NCBI GenBank assembly: GCA_048270225.1
Contig: JBLWTG010000008.1
Coordinates: 124,001-188,000, forward strand
Length of the DNA: 64,000 bases
Direction: 5' to 3'
Origin: Allopusillimonas sp048270225
GTDB lineage: Bacteria; Pseudomonadota; Gammaproteobacteria; Burkholderiales; Burkholderiaceae_B
Positions 52,747-61,772 of the stretch are shown in pieces (the stretch's first letter is position 1; each line of letters begins with the position of its first letter). A program made the position numbers and the translations under genes. The notes under the pieces were generated by a model. That model was not told where the DNA came from. It saw only the letters and a program-made list of their open reading frames with translations, and searched no databases.

Positions 52747-52788
52747 CATTCTTGGACATTGCACACACATGCGTGATATCCAAGAATG
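52747..52788. terminator. 10-base inverted repeat with 22-base loop between convergent genes
   Basis: CATTCTTGGA (52747-52756) and TCCAAGAATG (52779-52788) form a perfect inverted repeat between the aldehyde dehydrogenase stop and the convergent IclR stop. No T-run follows; it may be a bidirectional terminator or a leftover binding site. The remaining 70 bases of this gap are unremarkable. Confidence 0.4.
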
Positions 52789-52802
52789 AATGGCCGCCAG
52801 GA

Positions 52803-53636
52803 CTAATTGCTATAGGCAAGCGCCGAAACAGCGTCTGCAATAGGCATCAAGGCGCTTGCCATTGAGGGTAGTACAGCACTCGCATACTGATGTCGAAACA
52901 TGGTTGCACTGCAGGAATACTCCACGGCCTGGTCCGCGCCCGCCGGCACGGGAACTGCTATCGCAGTCACTGACCTATTCATATACCCGTCATCCAGCCC
53001 CCAGCCTATGCGCCTGGCCTTCCTGGCTTGGGACATGAATTGCGCGAAGCTCAACGCCCTATCCCACCTCAAGTCGTTGAACATTGCTTCTCTGTCCGAG
53101 CTCTCCAGCCCACCCTGCAGAGCCATGATACGCCCCATCCCACCCATGAGTACCGGCAGGCGTTGCCCCAGTGGCATCTGAACATTCACGGCAGTTTGAC
53201 AACTGCAAACAGCAATCAACTCCATGCGAGTCATTGACTGTCGGTGCCAGATCGTAGCAGTGACCTTCCAGCGGTCAGCGAACTCCTGCAAGCGCGGCAT
53301 CACCTCGCGCAAGTCTAACGTGCGCGAGGCAGTGCGGTGAGCAAGATTCACGAAACTGCTACCCAGGACGTAACGCTTTCCTGATCCGATAAGATCAGCA
53401 GTCGCGAGCCATCCCACTGCCAGCAACGTTTGCACCAAGTTGAAACACGTACTTGGGTTAATACCCAGCTCGCGCGCGGCGTCTGCCGCGCTCCACGGCG
53501 CGTGACTATTCACAGCATATGCCATAAGCCTTGTCGCCTGAAATGCGGCGCCCACCGCTTTCCCAGTGGAAAGATCCAGGTCTTTCGAAGTACGAACGGG
53601 CCCTGCCGCCTTCCCGAAAATATCGATTTTTTCCAT
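52803..53636 (-). CDS. IclR-family transcriptional regulator
   Basis: A 277-residue regulator with an N-terminal winged helix (AADAARELGINPSTCFNLVQTL, core LGINPSTCFNLVQ, near residue 60) and a C-terminal effector domain with LPVLMGGMGRIMALQGG and the AIAVPVPAGADQAV loop near residue 225. It is divergent from the CoA transferase gene that opens the 53.8-63.6 kb operon, so it is the likely repressor of that operon. The 135-base intergenic region contains a short inverted repeat that could be its operator. Confidence 0.9.
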   Translation of the reverse strand: MEKIDIFGKAAGPVRTSKDLDLSTGKAVGAAFQATRLMAYAVNSHAPWSAADAARELGINPSTCFNLVQTLLAVGWLATADLIGSGKRYVLGSSFVNLAHRTASRTLDLREVMPRLQEFADRWKVTATIWHRQSMTRMELIAVCSCQTAVNVQMPLGQRLPVLMGGMGRIMALQGGLESSDREAMFNDLRWDRALSFAQFMSQARKARRIGWGLDDGYMNRSVTAIAVPVPAGADQAVEYSCSATMFRHQYASAVLPSMASALMPIADAVSALAYSN

Positions 53637-53702
53637 ATCTATTTTCTATAGAGAATTTATTAATCTCATATAAGAATAACATTTGACAAGGAAGTCTGTT
53701 TG

Positions 53703-53718
53703 GACTGACACTCCAGTC
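53703..53718. promoter_or_regulatory. Inverted repeat in the IclR-CoA transferase intergenic region
   Basis: GACTG-N6-CAGTC lies about 54 bases before the CoA transferase start. An AT-rich stretch (53640-53693) lies on the IclR side. The spacing is compatible with an IclR operator, but it is only five bases per arm, and no strong -35/-10 pair could be fixed. Confidence 0.3.
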
Positions 53719-53771
53719 ATTAAATACGGCCGAACCTGATCGAGCCGAGAAGAACGAACGGAGACAGGGTA

Positions 53772-55031
53772 ATGGGCAAGTTGGACGGAATCCGCATCAT
53801 CGACATGAGCAGAGTGCTTGCAGGCCCCCTGGCGGGCCAGATGTTGGCTGATCTGGGCGCTGAAGTAATAAAGATAGAACAGCCTGGCACCGGCGATGAA
53901 GCGCGCAGCTATGGGCCGCCCTTTCTTGGAAAGGAGAGCGAAGGCGGGACGGCATTTTTTTTGGCGGCGAACCGCAACAAACGATCAGTGGCCGTGGACT
54001 TCTCAAAGCCCGAAGGCAGTCGCATCGTGCAGCAGCTCGTGGAAAAGTCAGACGTGGTCATTGAAAACTTTCGGGTTGGCACACTTGCGCGATATGGTCT
54101 GGATTATGAAACGCTCTCCAGACACAATCCCGGCCTCGTCTACTGCTCATTGACAGGTTTCGGTCAGTCTGGCCCATACGCTCAGCGTCCTGGATACGAC
54201 GCGATTTTTCAATCCATGGGGGGCTTGATGAGCAGCATCGGCTATCCAGACGAACACCCCGCCGGCGGCCCTCTGCGCACAGGTCTATCTATTACCGACG
54301 TTATCACCAGTCTGTACGCAGACGTAGCCATCGTTTCCGCCCTGCATGCACGAGCATCCAACGGCGGGCTAGGCGACTACATCGATCTCGCGCTGATGGA
54401 CTCAACGGTTGCAGCCATGTCGCACTATGCAATGTACTACTTGATCTCTGGCAACATGCTTCCCCGTCGCGGAAACTCTGGTAACGGGGGCGTACCTTCC
54501 CAAGTCTTTAAATGCCAGGATGGCTCCGTCATGCTGACCGTAGGAAACGATGCTCAGTTCATTCGATTTTGCCAGGCGCTGGGCCATCCTGAGTGGGCAG
54601 ATGACGCACGGTTTTCAACTGGTGTAATGCGCATAAAAAATCGTGAGATGCTGATACCGATATTGGAGGCGCACTTTGCCACCGTCAACACAGCTGAATG
54701 CCTGGAAGCTCTGGTAGCTGCCGACATCCCTGCAGGCGCTATCAATAATATGGCTCAAACCTTTGCTGATCCACAAGTCATTTCCCGAGCGCTGCGGCTT
54801 CCAGTAAACGATGACGGTCGGAACCCTCTTGACGTGATTGCGAATCCTATTCGCTACGCAAACGATCCTATAAACAACTACACCAGACCTCCCTTGCTGG
54901 GTGAACACACAGGCAATGTTCTGCGTGAGCTGCTGCATTATTCAGACAAGAACCTCAAGCACTTGGCCGACTCTGGGGTCGTGGGCACCAATTCATCAAC
55001 AGACACTTCAATACTTAATCAGGTTAACTGA
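53772..55031 (+). CDS. Class III CoA transferase (CaiB/BaiF family)
   Basis: A 419-residue CoA transferase with N-terminal GIRIIDMSRVLAGPLAGQML (core IRIIDMSRVLAGP) and the catalytic Asp in IDLALMDSTVAAMSHY near residue 205. This is the class that moves CoA from succinyl-CoA or acetyl-CoA onto a carboxylate such as itaconate, methylsuccinate or mesaconate. A Gly-rich loop (GNSGNGGVPSQVF) is near 235. It is first in the operon, ten bases before the acyl-CoA dehydrogenase gene, so it should activate the substrate for that enzyme. Confidence 0.92.
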   Translation: MGKLDGIRIIDMSRVLAGPLAGQMLADLGAEVIKIEQPGTGDEARSYGPPFLGKESEGGTAFFLAANRNKRSVAVDFSKPEGSRIVQQLVEKSDVVIENFRVGTLARYGLDYETLSRHNPGLVYCSLTGFGQSGPYAQRPGYDAIFQSMGGLMSSIGYPDEHPAGGPLRTGLSITDVITSLYADVAIVSALHARASNGGLGDYIDLALMDSTVAAMSHYAMYYLISGNMLPRRGNSGNGGVPSQVFKCQDGSVMLTVGNDAQFIRFCQALGHPEWADDARFSTGVMRIKNREMLIPILEAHFATVNTAECLEALVAADIPAGAINNMAQTFADPQVISRALRLPVNDDGRNPLDVIANPIRYANDPINNYTRPPLLGEHTGNVLRELLHYSDKNLKHLADSGVVGTNSSTDTSILNQVN

Positions 55032-55040
55032 GGATATCCA

Positions 55041-56207
55041 ATGACTATTCGCCTCACTGAGCAGCAACGCGGGCTCGTTGAACAGGTTAAACGTTTTGCT
55101 CAGCGCGAAGTGCTCCCCTTGGAGCAGAGCGCAAAAAATGACCCCGACTATGGGTCCAGATTATTGACTGCATTGGGATCGGCAGGGATGCTGGGCCTAA
55201 ACATCCCGGAAACGTATGGCGGCGTAGGTTTGCCCCATCTGGACGCCGCGATGTGCATCGAAGAAATGGCGCGCCATAGCCTCGATGCTGCCGGTTTTAT
55301 GTCGGCAGCCAGTCTCGGGCAGGCTTATTACATTTACGCGTTCGGCACAGAAGCGCACCGCCAGCGCTATCTGCCCGATATCTGTGCGGGCAAGTATACG
55401 GTGGCGATCGGCATCACTGAACCCGGCGCCGGAACGGCGTCGACAGCCCTGACGACTCGTGCCGTGATAGACGATAAGCGCATTGTCATTAATGGACGCA
55501 AGCACTATGTATCTAACGTGCCCAATGCCAATCTCTTTATCGTCTATTGCCGTGTGAGCAACACCCCTCGCGCTAAAGGCATAGGCGCGATACTTGTAGA
55601 GCGTGACACCCCTGGATTCTCCATCGACCGCCTCAGTGAGAATATGGCCGGTCATTACCAGGCAGACCTACTGTTCGAAGATTGTGAAGTGACGGCGGAC
55701 AATCTTCTTGTTGGCGAGGGAGGTTTTGCCGAACTGACCAACTGCTACAACTTGGAACGCTGCGGCGGTACGGCGCTGATATTAGGGACGGCTATCGGCG
55801 CCTATGACCTGGCACTTGATCATGTGTCGAACCGGGAGCAGTTCGGACGAACCCTCGCCTCCTTTCAGGCCGTGCAAATGCGCCTGGCGAACATGGCCAT
55901 CCAGATCCAGGCAGCTCGCCTGATGCTGTATCACGCTTTGGGTGCAACCGACACCTGGCCCGACGCCCAGGAATCGTCAATGGTCAAGGTATTCGGCAAC
56001 GAGGCCGCCAAGAGCGTTTCGGATGAAGCCATCCAGCTAATGGGAGGTGCGGGTTATCTCAAAGACCTGGGTGTTGAGCGGCGCTATCGATACGTGCGCG
56101 GTTACTCCATTGCTGGCGGGCCGTTAGATATCCACAGAACAATGATCGCAGGCTGGCTGGTGGGAAGCCGGTTCAGCCAATGGGCAGATACCGCAGTCAA
56201 GCGATAG
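55041..56207 (+). CDS. Acyl-CoA dehydrogenase, isovaleryl/LCAD-type active site
   Basis: A 388-residue FAD dehydrogenase with the substrate loop ITEPGAGTASTALTTRAV near residue 125 and the FGRTLASFQAVQMRLANM helix near 270. The medium-chain catalytic Glu (YEGT) is replaced by IAGGPLD near residue 360. A Glu at position 239 (YNLERCGG) matches the alternative helix-G catalytic Glu of isovaleryl-CoA dehydrogenase, which takes branched short acyl-CoAs. It would desaturate the CoA ester made by the preceding CoA transferase. AGGA is eight bases upstream. Confidence 0.9.
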   Translation: MTIRLTEQQRGLVEQVKRFAQREVLPLEQSAKNDPDYGSRLLTALGSAGMLGLNIPETYGGVGLPHLDAAMCIEEMARHSLDAAGFMSAASLGQAYYIYAFGTEAHRQRYLPDICAGKYTVAIGITEPGAGTASTALTTRAVIDDKRIVINGRKHYVSNVPNANLFIVYCRVSNTPRAKGIGAILVERDTPGFSIDRLSENMAGHYQADLLFEDCEVTADNLLVGEGGFAELTNCYNLERCGGTALILGTAIGAYDLALDHVSNREQFGRTLASFQAVQMRLANMAIQIQAARLMLYHALGATDTWPDAQESSMVKVFGNEAAKSVSDEAIQLMGGAGYLKDLGVERRYRYVRGYSIAGGPLDIHRTMIAGWLVGSRFSQWADTAVKR

Positions 56208-56252
56208 CACGTTATCAGAACTATCTGATTCATCACAACGAGGAGACAAATC

Positions 56253-57326
56253 ATGAGAAATATAAAATGGTATTCCGCCGCCTGCATGGCGCTGGCAGCA
56301 ACCTTGATATCGAGCACTGGAATGGCAGCCCAGGAGCGGCCCAAGGTCACCATCGCCATTGGGACCAGCGTTCTGGACGCTTCACAAGCAAATAACACCT
56401 CCGTACCCATTTATACAGGCTGCTGGGAGCGCGAAGGCCTGGACGTCACGATCCAGCCAACTAACTCATCCTCGGCCATGCAAGCCGTACTGTCCGGTCA
56501 AGCGCAATTCGTCAACATGGGTCCGGGAGCGGCTATCCTCGCCCGAGCCAAAGGAGCGCCCATCAAGGCGGTGTATCTGAACATGCGTCGGAATTTCCAG
56601 TTCCCTGTCGTGCTCGAATCCAGTCCCATCAAATCTATTGAGGACTTCAAGGGAAAAACCATAGGCGTGATCTCTTATGGCGCACAATTGGTCGAGATCA
56701 TTAAAGGCATGCTTGCAGAGGCTGGCCTTGACCCAAGCAAGGACGTCACTTTTGTAGAAACCGGCGCTGGAGCTCAGGCAATTGCGGCATTAACGAGCGG
56801 AAAAGTTGACGTATGGGGCACTTGGGATTCGCAAATTGCAACTGCGGAAAACATGGGTATCAAACTACGCCGCTTCACCACCCCCGAGGCAGAGAAGCTT
56901 GTCTTCGGCGGCTCCTACTTTGTTCGGGACGACTATATTGATACTCACCCAAAAATCATTGAAAAAGTACTGCGATGTGTGGCACAAGGGTCTGCGCTGG
57001 TGCTTGCGAACCCAGAAGGCGCTATTAAGGCGCACTGGAAGGTCTACCCGAGCACCAAGCCCACCAATCTTGATGACGCGGACGCCTTGAAACAGGCACT
57101 GCATCTGATCAACGTTCGTAGCGAATTCATCCGACTGGAACCGGGTGCTCGCTGGGGTGAGTTCCCACCTAAAGCAGCCCAGATCATGGTGGATTTCATG
57201 CGGAACAACAAACGCCTTGAAGGAAAACTGGATCCTGAAGCGCTGTACACCAATCAGTTTATTTCCGCCATCAACAATTTTGATCCGAAGTCCATCCAGC
57301 AACAAGCCGCGACGCTAGGAAAATAA
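56253..57326 (+). CDS. ABC transporter periplasmic substrate-binding protein (SsuA/TauA/NMT1-like)
   Basis: A 357-residue receptor with signal peptide (ACMALAATLISSTGMAA). The NMT1/SsuA fold is marked by VTIAIGTSVLDASQAN near residue 32, the AVLSGQAQFVNMGPGAA stretch near 76 and LKGKTIG-like FKGKTIGVISYGA near 125. This cluster takes sulfonates, taurine, nitrate or thiamine precursors in other species. AGGAG lies seven bases before the ATG. Its ATPase and permease genes are four genes downstream, after the lyase and hydro-lyase genes. Confidence 0.88.
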   Translation: MRNIKWYSAACMALAATLISSTGMAAQERPKVTIAIGTSVLDASQANNTSVPIYTGCWEREGLDVTIQPTNSSSAMQAVLSGQAQFVNMGPGAAILARAKGAPIKAVYLNMRRNFQFPVVLESSPIKSIEDFKGKTIGVISYGAQLVEIIKGMLAEAGLDPSKDVTFVETGAGAQAIAALTSGKVDVWGTWDSQIATAENMGIKLRRFTTPEAEKLVFGGSYFVRDDYIDTHPKIIEKVLRCVAQGSALVLANPEGAIKAHWKVYPSTKPTNLDDADALKQALHLINVRSEFIRLEPGARWGEFPPKAAQIMVDFMRNNKRLEGKLDPEALYTNQFISAINNFDPKSIQQQAATLGK

Positions 57327-57356
57327 TCACGGGCTCTTCCGAAAGAGGCTAAGTCC

Positions 57357-58238
57357 ATGCACAACAGTACTACAACACAAACGCCCGCTGCCCGCCTAAA
57401 GGCAACGCTTAACAGCCAAACTGCAGTACCGGCTCCCGGCTGCCATGACCCATTGGGAGCGTTGCTCATCGCAGAGGCGGGCTTCGAGGCGGCCTCGCTT
57501 TCGGGATACGCCGTGGCAGCAAGCCATGGCAAGCCTGATATCGGACTTATCAGCGGGACACAGATGGCTGATCGCGCTCGGGCTGTAGCCGAAGCGGTGT
57601 CACTACCGCTAATCGCTGACGCTGACACTGGGTACGGTGGTGTCAGCAATATCGCTGATACCGTTCGCGCCTACGAGCGCGGTGGCATCGCAGCATTGCA
57701 TCTTGAGGACCAGCTCAACCCCAAGCGCTGCGGCGCAATGGCATCAAAGGCGCTGGCATCTCCCGAAGAGATGTCCCAGCGCCTCCGCACAGCCATGGCC
57801 GCACGTCGCGAAATGCTAATTATCGGTAGAACGGACGCGCTGACTATTACCGGGCTTCCGGAAACGATTCTGCGATGCAAACTTATGGCCGATAATGGTG
57901 TCGACGCAGTCATGGTACCCTCCCTGTCGACATTGAAAGACATTGAAAGCATCGTCAAGGCATCGCCTGTTCCCGTCGTCCACACAGTCGCCGAAACAGT
58001 GCGACCCCTGCATACCCAATCGCAGCTTGAATCCACGGGGCTGGGCATGGTGCTTTACTCAATATCATTGATTCAGGCGATTGTTCATGTTCAGCGCGCA
58101 GTGCTTTCTGAACTGAAGCTTCGGGGCAGCACTGCCGCCCTGGTCGAGGCAATGACTCCTTTGACGCAGATCTCCGATTTCCTCGGCGCTCAGCGTTATG
58201 CCGACTTCGAATCGCAAATACTTGGGAACGCGAGGTAA
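57357..58238 (+). CDS. Isocitrate lyase/PEP mutase superfamily lyase
   Basis: A 293-residue member of the ICL/PEPM superfamily, which cleaves 2-hydroxy di- and tricarboxylates with Mg2+. Asp88 and Asp90 (IADADTGYGG) are the metal ligands, and Glu117 lies in LHLEDQ. The gate-loop motif of methylisocitrate and alkylmalate lyases is normally KRCGH; here it is KRCGA (residues 123-127), so catalytic Cys125 is kept but the His is Ala. Size and Cys retention fit 2-methylisocitrate, 2,3-dimethylmalate or citramalate lyases better than PEP mutase. Its substrate would be the product of the hydro-lyase encoded by the next two genes. Ribosome site AAGAGG. Confidence 0.85.
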   Translation: MHNSTTTQTPAARLKATLNSQTAVPAPGCHDPLGALLIAEAGFEAASLSGYAVAASHGKPDIGLISGTQMADRARAVAEAVSLPLIADADTGYGGVSNIADTVRAYERGGIAALHLEDQLNPKRCGAMASKALASPEEMSQRLRTAMAARREMLIIGRTDALTITGLPETILRCKLMADNGVDAVMVPSLSTLKDIESIVKASPVPVVHTVAETVRPLHTQSQLESTGLGMVLYSISLIQAIVHVQRAVLSELKLRGSTAALVEAMTPLTQISDFLGAQRYADFESQILGNAR

Positions 58239-58241
58239 GCC

Positions 58242-59504
58242 ATGCCGATGACATTGGCACAGAAAATTCTGGCGAAATCGAGCGGCAAGGCTTTCGTGGA
58301 AGAAGGAGAGATTATCTGGGCGAAGCCGGATCTGATCACCATTCCTGAAGTGTCGTTCCCGGCCTACGTCAAGCGCCTGAGAGATATCGGAATAACACAA
58401 TTCTCCGCTCCTGAACGCATCGTTGTAGCCATCGACCACGAAGTACCAGTACATAGCCAGGCTGGCGCCGAACGGAACCGCTTAACCCGGCAACTGGCGC
58501 GGACAACGCAAATCGGACATTTTTACGATGGGGAAGGCATCACCCACCCTCTCGTTGTTGAGCGTGGCCTGATATCTCCCGGGATGTTTGTCATTGGCGC
58601 AGACACACACACATCCGCAATCGGTGGCACCGGCGCCCTGGCAATACCCTTTGGCATGGAAGTAACCATGCCCATGGCCCGCGGCGACATCTGGGTACGC
58701 GTTCCCGGCACAGTACGAGTACAGGTCAACGGAACACTTTCAGCTGGCGTCTGTGCACGCGACGTCGTATTGGCGGCGATCAAACAAATCGATGAAGAGA
58801 TGGCGAACTATAGAGTCATCGAATATGCCGGGGACACCATTCCATCCCTGTCCATCGCAGAACGCATGACCATCGCCGGCTTGAGTATTGATTGCGGTGC
58901 GGAGGCCGGCATCGTGCCGGCCGATGCCGCCGCGGTACATGCCCTGCAAGCGCTCGGCGCGAAAGACGTCGCGATACTTGCCGGAGACCCCTCGGCGCCA
59001 ATACATAGCGAAATCCACATAGACGCGAGCCGCCTGGCACCACAGGTAAGCGTCCCGCCGTCACCAACGCACGTTCGCGATGTCATGGAACTTGAGTCCG
59101 TGCGCATAGATCATGCCTATATAGGCAGTTGCGCATCAGGTACGCTGTCTGAGCTCCAGGCGGCAGCACGCCTATTGGATGGTCGCCGGGTTCATCCTGA
59201 TGTTCAGCTCCTGGTCATTCCTGCGACACGAAAAATCCATGAACAGGCCATGCAGGACGGCACCTTGAGCACCTTAATGCGCGCCGGCGCCCAGTTGGCG
59301 CCATCAACCTGCGGACCTTGCTTTGGAGGACTGGCGCAGCTTGGCGACGGTGAGGTACGCATCAGTACGAGCACCCGTAACGACAGAGGCCGAATGGGAA
59401 GCACCGACGCAGAAATCTATCTTGCGAGCGCCCTGACTGTAGCGGCATCGGCGCTTACAGGACGAATCACGGATGTGCGCACACTCCTTTCTTCTCAAGG
59501 ATAA
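58242..59504 (+). CDS. Aconitase-family hydro-lyase, large subunit (LeuC/HACN-like)
   Basis: A 420-residue [4Fe-4S] hydro-lyase subunit. The three cluster ligands are Cys297 (GSCASG), Cys357 and Cys360 (STCGPCFGG). The metal/substrate-site GADTHTSAIGGTGA lies at residues 119-132. Length matches the short LeuC/homoaconitase-type large subunits. It starts 3 bases after the lyase stop and overlaps none. Together with the small subunit it would hydrate an alkyl-fumarate or maleate, as isopropylmalate isomerase or dimethylmaleate hydratase (DmdA) does. I cannot tell which; real LeuC is expected elsewhere in the genome. Confidence 0.9.
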   Translation: MPMTLAQKILAKSSGKAFVEEGEIIWAKPDLITIPEVSFPAYVKRLRDIGITQFSAPERIVVAIDHEVPVHSQAGAERNRLTRQLARTTQIGHFYDGEGITHPLVVERGLISPGMFVIGADTHTSAIGGTGALAIPFGMEVTMPMARGDIWVRVPGTVRVQVNGTLSAGVCARDVVLAAIKQIDEEMANYRVIEYAGDTIPSLSIAERMTIAGLSIDCGAEAGIVPADAAAVHALQALGAKDVAILAGDPSAPIHSEIHIDASRLAPQVSVPPSPTHVRDVMELESVRIDHAYIGSCASGTLSELQAAARLLDGRRVHPDVQLLVIPATRKIHEQAMQDGTLSTLMRAGAQLAPSTCGPCFGGLAQLGDGEVRISTSTRNDRGRMGSTDAEIYLASALTVAASALTGRITDVRTLLSSQG

Positions 59505-59511
59505 GACGGGT

Positions 59512-60042
59512 ATGAAACTAGTTTACCAAGGGCGGTGCTGGAAACTCGACGAAAACATCTCCAGCGACGAACTCATTTCAGCTCGCCACGTGTTCGAGTA
59601 TGACCCCCATCAATTGAGTAAGTATCTGCTGGCTGGGCCGCTTCCCGCCTTCGCCCAACAAGCCAGGGCAGGAGATCTGATTGTCGCGGGAAAGCGGTTT
59701 GCTCACGGCAGCCAGCACACCCATCCCTTCCTTGCCATGAAAGCGATGGGTCTGGGATTGGTAGCGCATCAACTCTTGCGCCCCCCTTTCCGCCTTTCCA
59801 TCTACTGTGGCGTCCCGCTACTTGAGGCAGACGATGATGCCCTGGCCATGTTCAAAGACGGGGATCAAATGCACGTGAATTTCGAAACCGGGTTAATAAA
59901 AAACCTGAGCAGCGGCAAAGAAACAAGCGTAACGCCATTGCCGGAATTTTTGTTGCAGATCGTCCGAGCTGGCGGCGGCCTGGGCTATTTGAGCGCGACC
60001 AACACCAACCCCGACCCAACGGATATTTCGCATGATTCCTGA
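59512..60042 (+). CDS. Aconitase-family hydro-lyase, small subunit (LeuD-like), divergent
   Basis: A 176-residue swivel-domain subunit. GRCWKLDENISSDELISARHVF at the start (core KLDENISSDEL) and DLIVAGKRFAHGSQHTHPFL near residue 56 match the small-subunit fold. The usual GKNFGCGSSREHA substrate loop reads GKRFAHGSQHTHP: the catalytic Ser66 is kept, but the second Ser and the carboxylate-binding Arg are replaced by Gln, His and Thr. This predicts an unusual substrate. ATG at 59512 is chosen because the conserved N-terminus begins there. It follows the large subunit by seven bases. Confidence 0.85.
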   Translation: MKLVYQGRCWKLDENISSDELISARHVFEYDPHQLSKYLLAGPLPAFAQQARAGDLIVAGKRFAHGSQHTHPFLAMKAMGLGLVAHQLLRPPFRLSIYCGVPLLEADDDALAMFKDGDQMHVNFETGLIKNLSSGKETSVTPLPEFLLQIVRAGGGLGYLSATNTNPDPTDISHDS

Positions 60043-60070
60043 CACCAACGCTCAACATGAGGTTACCGCC

Positions 60071-60862
60071 ATGTCACAGCCAGGACAAGACAAGCCTCTC
60101 ATTCAAATAGACGGGCTCGAGAAATCGTACCGGTCCCAGGATGGCGGCAGCATACGAGCGCTAGGCCCCATAACCCTGGACATCAAAAAAAGGGAGTTCC
60201 TGACGATAGTCGGGCCTTCTGGATGCGGAAAGTCCACATTGCTCAAGCTGCTGGCCGGTCTCATAGAACGAAGTGCAGGCAGTATTCGTATACATGGTCA
60301 GGAAATCTTCGGCCCGCAGCAGGATATCGGCGTGGTCTTCCAGTCACCAGTACTGTTGCCCTGGAGAACCGCAGTCGAGAATGTAATTCTGCCTGCTGAA
60401 GTCAACAAGCAGGATGCCACACGCAGCAAAGCTCGTGCGCTGGATTTGCTGTCCCTGGTGGGTCTGGGAGACTTCCACGCCAAATACCCGACGGAGCTGT
60501 CGGGTGGCATGCAGCAGCGCGTCGCCATCGCCCGCGCACTGATGCACGAACCTTCCACATTGCTGATGGACGAGCCATTTGGCGCGCTCGATGCCATGAC
60601 GCGGGAAAACATGAACGTCGAAATCCGACGCCTATGGGCAGAAGCACAGAAAACAGTGATTTTCGTAACCCACTCAATTACCGAAGCCGTCTTTCTGGGG
60701 ACCCGTGTATTAGTGTTAAGCAACCGCCCAGGGCAAATTGCTGAGATCATCGAAGTAGAGCTGGGCGAAGATCGCTCCCTAGATCTCGTCGCCAGCGATG
60801 TATTCGGTACCTATACACGTCGCATACGCCGCCACTTCAACTCACAAGGAGCCATGGAATGA
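60071..60862 (+). CDS. ABC transporter ATP-binding protein (SsuB/TauB-like)
   Basis: A 263-residue ATPase. Walker A GPSGCGKSTLLKL, signature LSGGMQQRVAIARAL and Walker B LLMDEPFGALD are present. The GALDAMTRENMNVEIRRLW and IFVTHSITEAVFLGTRV stretches, core THSITEAVFL, are diagnostic of the nitrate/sulfonate/taurine subfamily. Start taken at ATG 60071, with GAGG eight bases upstream. The permease gene overlaps its stop by four bases (ATGA). Confidence 0.93.
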   Translation: MSQPGQDKPLIQIDGLEKSYRSQDGGSIRALGPITLDIKKREFLTIVGPSGCGKSTLLKLLAGLIERSAGSIRIHGQEIFGPQQDIGVVFQSPVLLPWRTAVENVILPAEVNKQDATRSKARALDLLSLVGLGDFHAKYPTELSGGMQQRVAIARALMHEPSTLLMDEPFGALDAMTRENMNVEIRRLWAEAQKTVIFVTHSITEAVFLGTRVLVLSNRPGQIAEIIEVELGEDRSLDLVASDVFGTYTRRIRRHFNSQGAME

Positions 60863-61740
60863 ATGGCGGTCGCCCATCAAATCACATGCACGCGCAGGAG
60901 AACCATGTGAACAACCGAGCACAACAAGCTACTCTGGAGCCGCTGCCATCGGACCGCCCGCGCGACTCAAAGTACTGGCTTGAACTGGCATGTATACCGC
61001 TTTTATTCGTTGTAGTGGTCGGGAGCTGGGAAGCCGTTATACAACTGCTTGCAGTGCCCTCATATATAGTTCCGGCACCATCAGCCATATGGCAGTCGCT
61101 GGTCAGAGGCATAGCCAGCGGACTGTTCATCTCCAACGGACTGGTAACACTGAGCGAAGCATTCCTGGGATTCCTAGGTGCGGCCGTACTTGCGATTTTC
61201 CTGGGGAGCATTATTGCCCAATCTCGATTCATGGAACGCGTCATCTATCCCTACCTGATTGCCATACAGACTACGCCGAAAGTAGCGATCGCGCCCCTGT
61301 TCATAATCTGGTTTGGCTTTGGCATTTCCTCCAAGATCATCATGGCGGGCATCATAGCCTTCTTTCCCATTCTGGTGAACGTAATTGCCGGGCTGCGCTC
61401 GACAGACCCGCAACGTATCGAATTGATGCGCTCGCTGCGCGCCTCTCGCTGGCAGATATTCAAGATGGTGATGCTACCCAGCGCGCTGCCCATGATCTTC
61501 GCAGGACTCCAGGTGGCGGTAATCTTCAGCCTCCTGGGCGCAATCGTCGGCGAGTTTGTGGGATCGCGCAAAGGATTGGGAAACCTGATCATGCAGATGA
61601 ACATCAACCTGGACACCGCTGGCGTCTTCGCAGTACTGGTTTGCCTTTCCAGCATAGGCATCGCGCTTCATCTGATTATGCGCTGGCTGCAACAAAAACT
61701 TCTGTTCTGGGCAGATCAAAACAATGTTCCCAGCATCTGA
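60859..61740 (+). CDS. ABC transporter permease (SsuC/TauC-like)
   Basis: A 293-residue inner-membrane permease with about six hydrophobic helices (first near 43-62, PLLFVVVVGSWEAV). The EAA loop is IELMRSLRASRWQIFKMVMLPSALPMIFAGLQ near residue 195 (core LRASRWQIFKMVMLPSA). A long hydrophilic N-terminal part (1-35) is unusual for SsuC; an internal GTG at 60907 would remove half of it. The ATGA overlap with the ATPase gene indicates coupled translation. Confidence 0.93.
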   Translation: MNGGRPSNHMHAQENHVNNRAQQATLEPLPSDRPRDSKYWLELACIPLLFVVVVGSWEAVIQLLAVPSYIVPAPSAIWQSLVRGIASGLFISNGLVTLSEAFLGFLGAAVLAIFLGSIIAQSRFMERVIYPYLIAIQTTPKVAIAPLFIIWFGFGISSKIIMAGIIAFFPILVNVIAGLRSTDPQRIELMRSLRASRWQIFKMVMLPSALPMIFAGLQVAVIFSLLGAIVGEFVGSRKGLGNLIMQMNINLDTAGVFAVLVCLSSIGIALHLIMRWLQQKLLFWADQNNVPSI

Positions 61741-61772
61741 ACTTGGAACAATGATCATGGAGACAACGTAGA

